Of a DNA stretch of 6,193 bases, positions 5,360 to 6,193 are shown piece after piece. The first letter of the stretch is position 1. The number at the start of each line of letters is the position of its first letter. Source of the DNA: an uncultured Desulfomonile sp. (GTDB lineage: Bacteria > Desulfobacterota > Desulfomonilia > Desulfomonilales > Desulfomonilaceae); NCBI GenBank assembly GCA_937915285.1, contig CALDNG010000045.1:1-6193 (forward strand). Reading direction: 5' to 3'. The translations under genes were made by a program, and so were the position numbers. Below the pieces are notes generated by a model. It worked only from the letters and a program-made list of their open reading frames with translations. It did not search any database and had not been told where the DNA came from.

Positions 5360-6193
5360 GTGATTTTCAGCAATCCGGGCCTATAAGTACCTTACACCTG
5401 TTGGGCGAAAATGATCAGAACAAAATTGAAAGGCAAATAAAAGACGCATCAGAGACCCGTCCTATAGCGCTTGTTTTGCCGTGCCTCATTTCTGAAATGG
5501 ATGGATCGGCCCTTAGAGTCATCCTCAGTGTCCTAGACTCTATAGATTATCTACACGAGATAGTGGTCTCCCTTGGACCGGCCTCTTCGGAGGATTTTGA
5601 AAGGAGTTGCGAGTATTTCAAACCCCTCGCCAAGGATCAGCGCAGAGTGAGGTTGATTTGGAACGACGGCGACAGAATTTCAGCTCTTTACAACGAGATT
5701 GAAGATGCGGGACTGCCGACCGGTTCAAGTGGTAAGGGAAAGAGCGCGTGGATGGCTTACGGCTACATAGTAGCCAAGAGGGAATCGTACATCATAGCAC
5801 TTCACGATTGTGACATCCTTTCCTATACCCGCGCTCTTATTAACCGTCTCGTCTATCCGACCGTCATGCCAAGCCTGGATTATGAGTTCTGCAAGGGATA
5901 TTATAGCAGGGTCACAGACCGTATGCACGGCAGGGCCACACGACTTCTTATTACGCCGCTTTTTCAGGCTCTGACAAGAATTCTTGGACCATTGCCGTTA
6001 CTCCAGTATTTTTCTTCTTTCAGGTACCCTCTAGCTGGCGAATTCTCGATGGTCGCGGATTTGGCCAGGGTTAACCGCATTCCGTCTGATTGGGGCCTGG
6101 AAGTAGGTGTTTTGGCTGAGGTGTTCAGGAATTGCTCACTGAATAGGGTATGTCAGGTAGAGCTTTGCCAGAACTATGACCATAAACATCAGG
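5356..6193 (+). CDS. gpgS: Glucosyl-3-phosphoglycerate synthase, GT81 (3' end outside window)
   Basis: The first 279 residues match bacterial/archaeal glucosyl-3-phosphoglycerate synthase, a retaining GT-A enzyme that transfers glucose from an NDP-glucose donor to 3-phosphoglycerate. Seen: PIALVLPCLISE (36-47) opening the Rossmann-like fold, VRLIWNDGDRI (98-108), GKGKSAWMAYGY (126-137), the metal-binding LHDCDI (149-154, DxD-like Asp151/Asp153), DYEFCKGYYSRVTDRMHGR (175-193), FRYPLAGEFSM (222-232), RIPSDWGLEVGVLAEV (241-256) and NYDHKHQ (273-279), which includes the metal-ligand histidine region. Relatives of this branch run to about 390-400 residues, so over 100 residues lie beyond the right edge. 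ATG overlaps the gpgP stop (ATGA), with AAGGAG (5345-5350) 5 nt upstream inside gpgP, so the two are translationally coupled. Mannosyl-3-phosphoglycerate synthase (GT55) is the main alternative, but these motifs fit GpgS better. Confidence 0.92.
   Translation, partial: MSDFQQSGPISTLHLLGENDQNKIERQIKDASETRPIALVLPCLISEMDGSALRVILSVLDSIDYLHEIVVSLGPASSEDFERSCEYFKPLAKDQRRVRLIWNDGDRISALYNEIEDAGLPTGSSGKGKSAWMAYGYIVAKRESYIIALHDCDILSYTRALINRLVYPTVMPSLDYEFCKGYYSRVTDRMHGRATRLLITPLFQALTRILGPLPLLQYFSSFRYPLAGEFSMVADLARVNRIPSDWGLEVGVLAEVFRNCSLNRVCQVELCQNYDHKHQ

Noticed and set aside
1..6193. CRISPR array, insertion sequence, transposase or integrase
   Set aside because: No regularly spaced direct repeats, terminal inverted repeats around a transposase, or recombinase motifs were seen; the HNH gene is a YajD housekeeping type rather than a clear homing endonuclease.

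Overview
The window reads as a piece of a Gram-negative, probably anaerobic bacterial chromosome. Coding DNA has moderate GC (not counted precisely); the long divergent intergenic spacer falls to about 24% GC in its AT-rich core. A benzoate-CoA-ligase-type enzyme, a protein with the four-cysteine Fe-S domain seen in RnfB and the acetyl-CoA synthase gamma subunit, a sigma-54 type promoter and a glucosylglycerate pathway together suggest a Desulfobacterota-like (sulfate-reducing or syntrophic) organism. That placement is inference; there is no rRNA or marker gene here.

Layout. Leftward strand, right to left: a 179-residue protein with a C-terminal Cys4 Fe-S domain (3185-3724), a YajD-type HNH nuclease starting at TTG (2753-3133) and a YheT-type alpha/beta hydrolase (1751-2722). 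Gaps of 51 and 30 bp make these a probable operon. A 375-bp spacer follows, then a benzoate-CoA-ligase-family gene (start 1375) that runs off the left edge. Rightward strand: an HAD phosphatase of the mannosyl/glucosyl-3-phosphoglycerate phosphatase family (4517-5359) overlaps by ATGA with a glucosyl-3-phosphoglycerate synthase gene that runs off the right edge (5356-6193). Together these two would make glucosylglycerate, a compatible solute.

The best regulatory signal is in the 1376-1750 spacer. A near-consensus sigma-54 promoter (TGGCAC...TTGCT, exact GG-N10-GC spacing) points at the ligase. About 125-185 bp upstream of its predicted start lie five alternating TGGAAA/TTTCCA half-sites, arranged as two related inverted repeats: the position and architecture expected of an enhancer-binding-protein site. 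This predicts activator-dependent, probably substrate-induced, expression of the ligase.

The 792-bp divergent spacer (3725-4516) holds no convincing protein gene. It contains a candidate leftward promoter, a duplicated Shine-Dalgarno-bearing 11-mer with a tiny leader-like ORF, inverted repeats, terminator-like hairpins facing left, and a 180-bp island (4261-4440) of about 48% GC rich in complementary segments, which could be a structured RNA or a leader of the glucosylglycerate operon.
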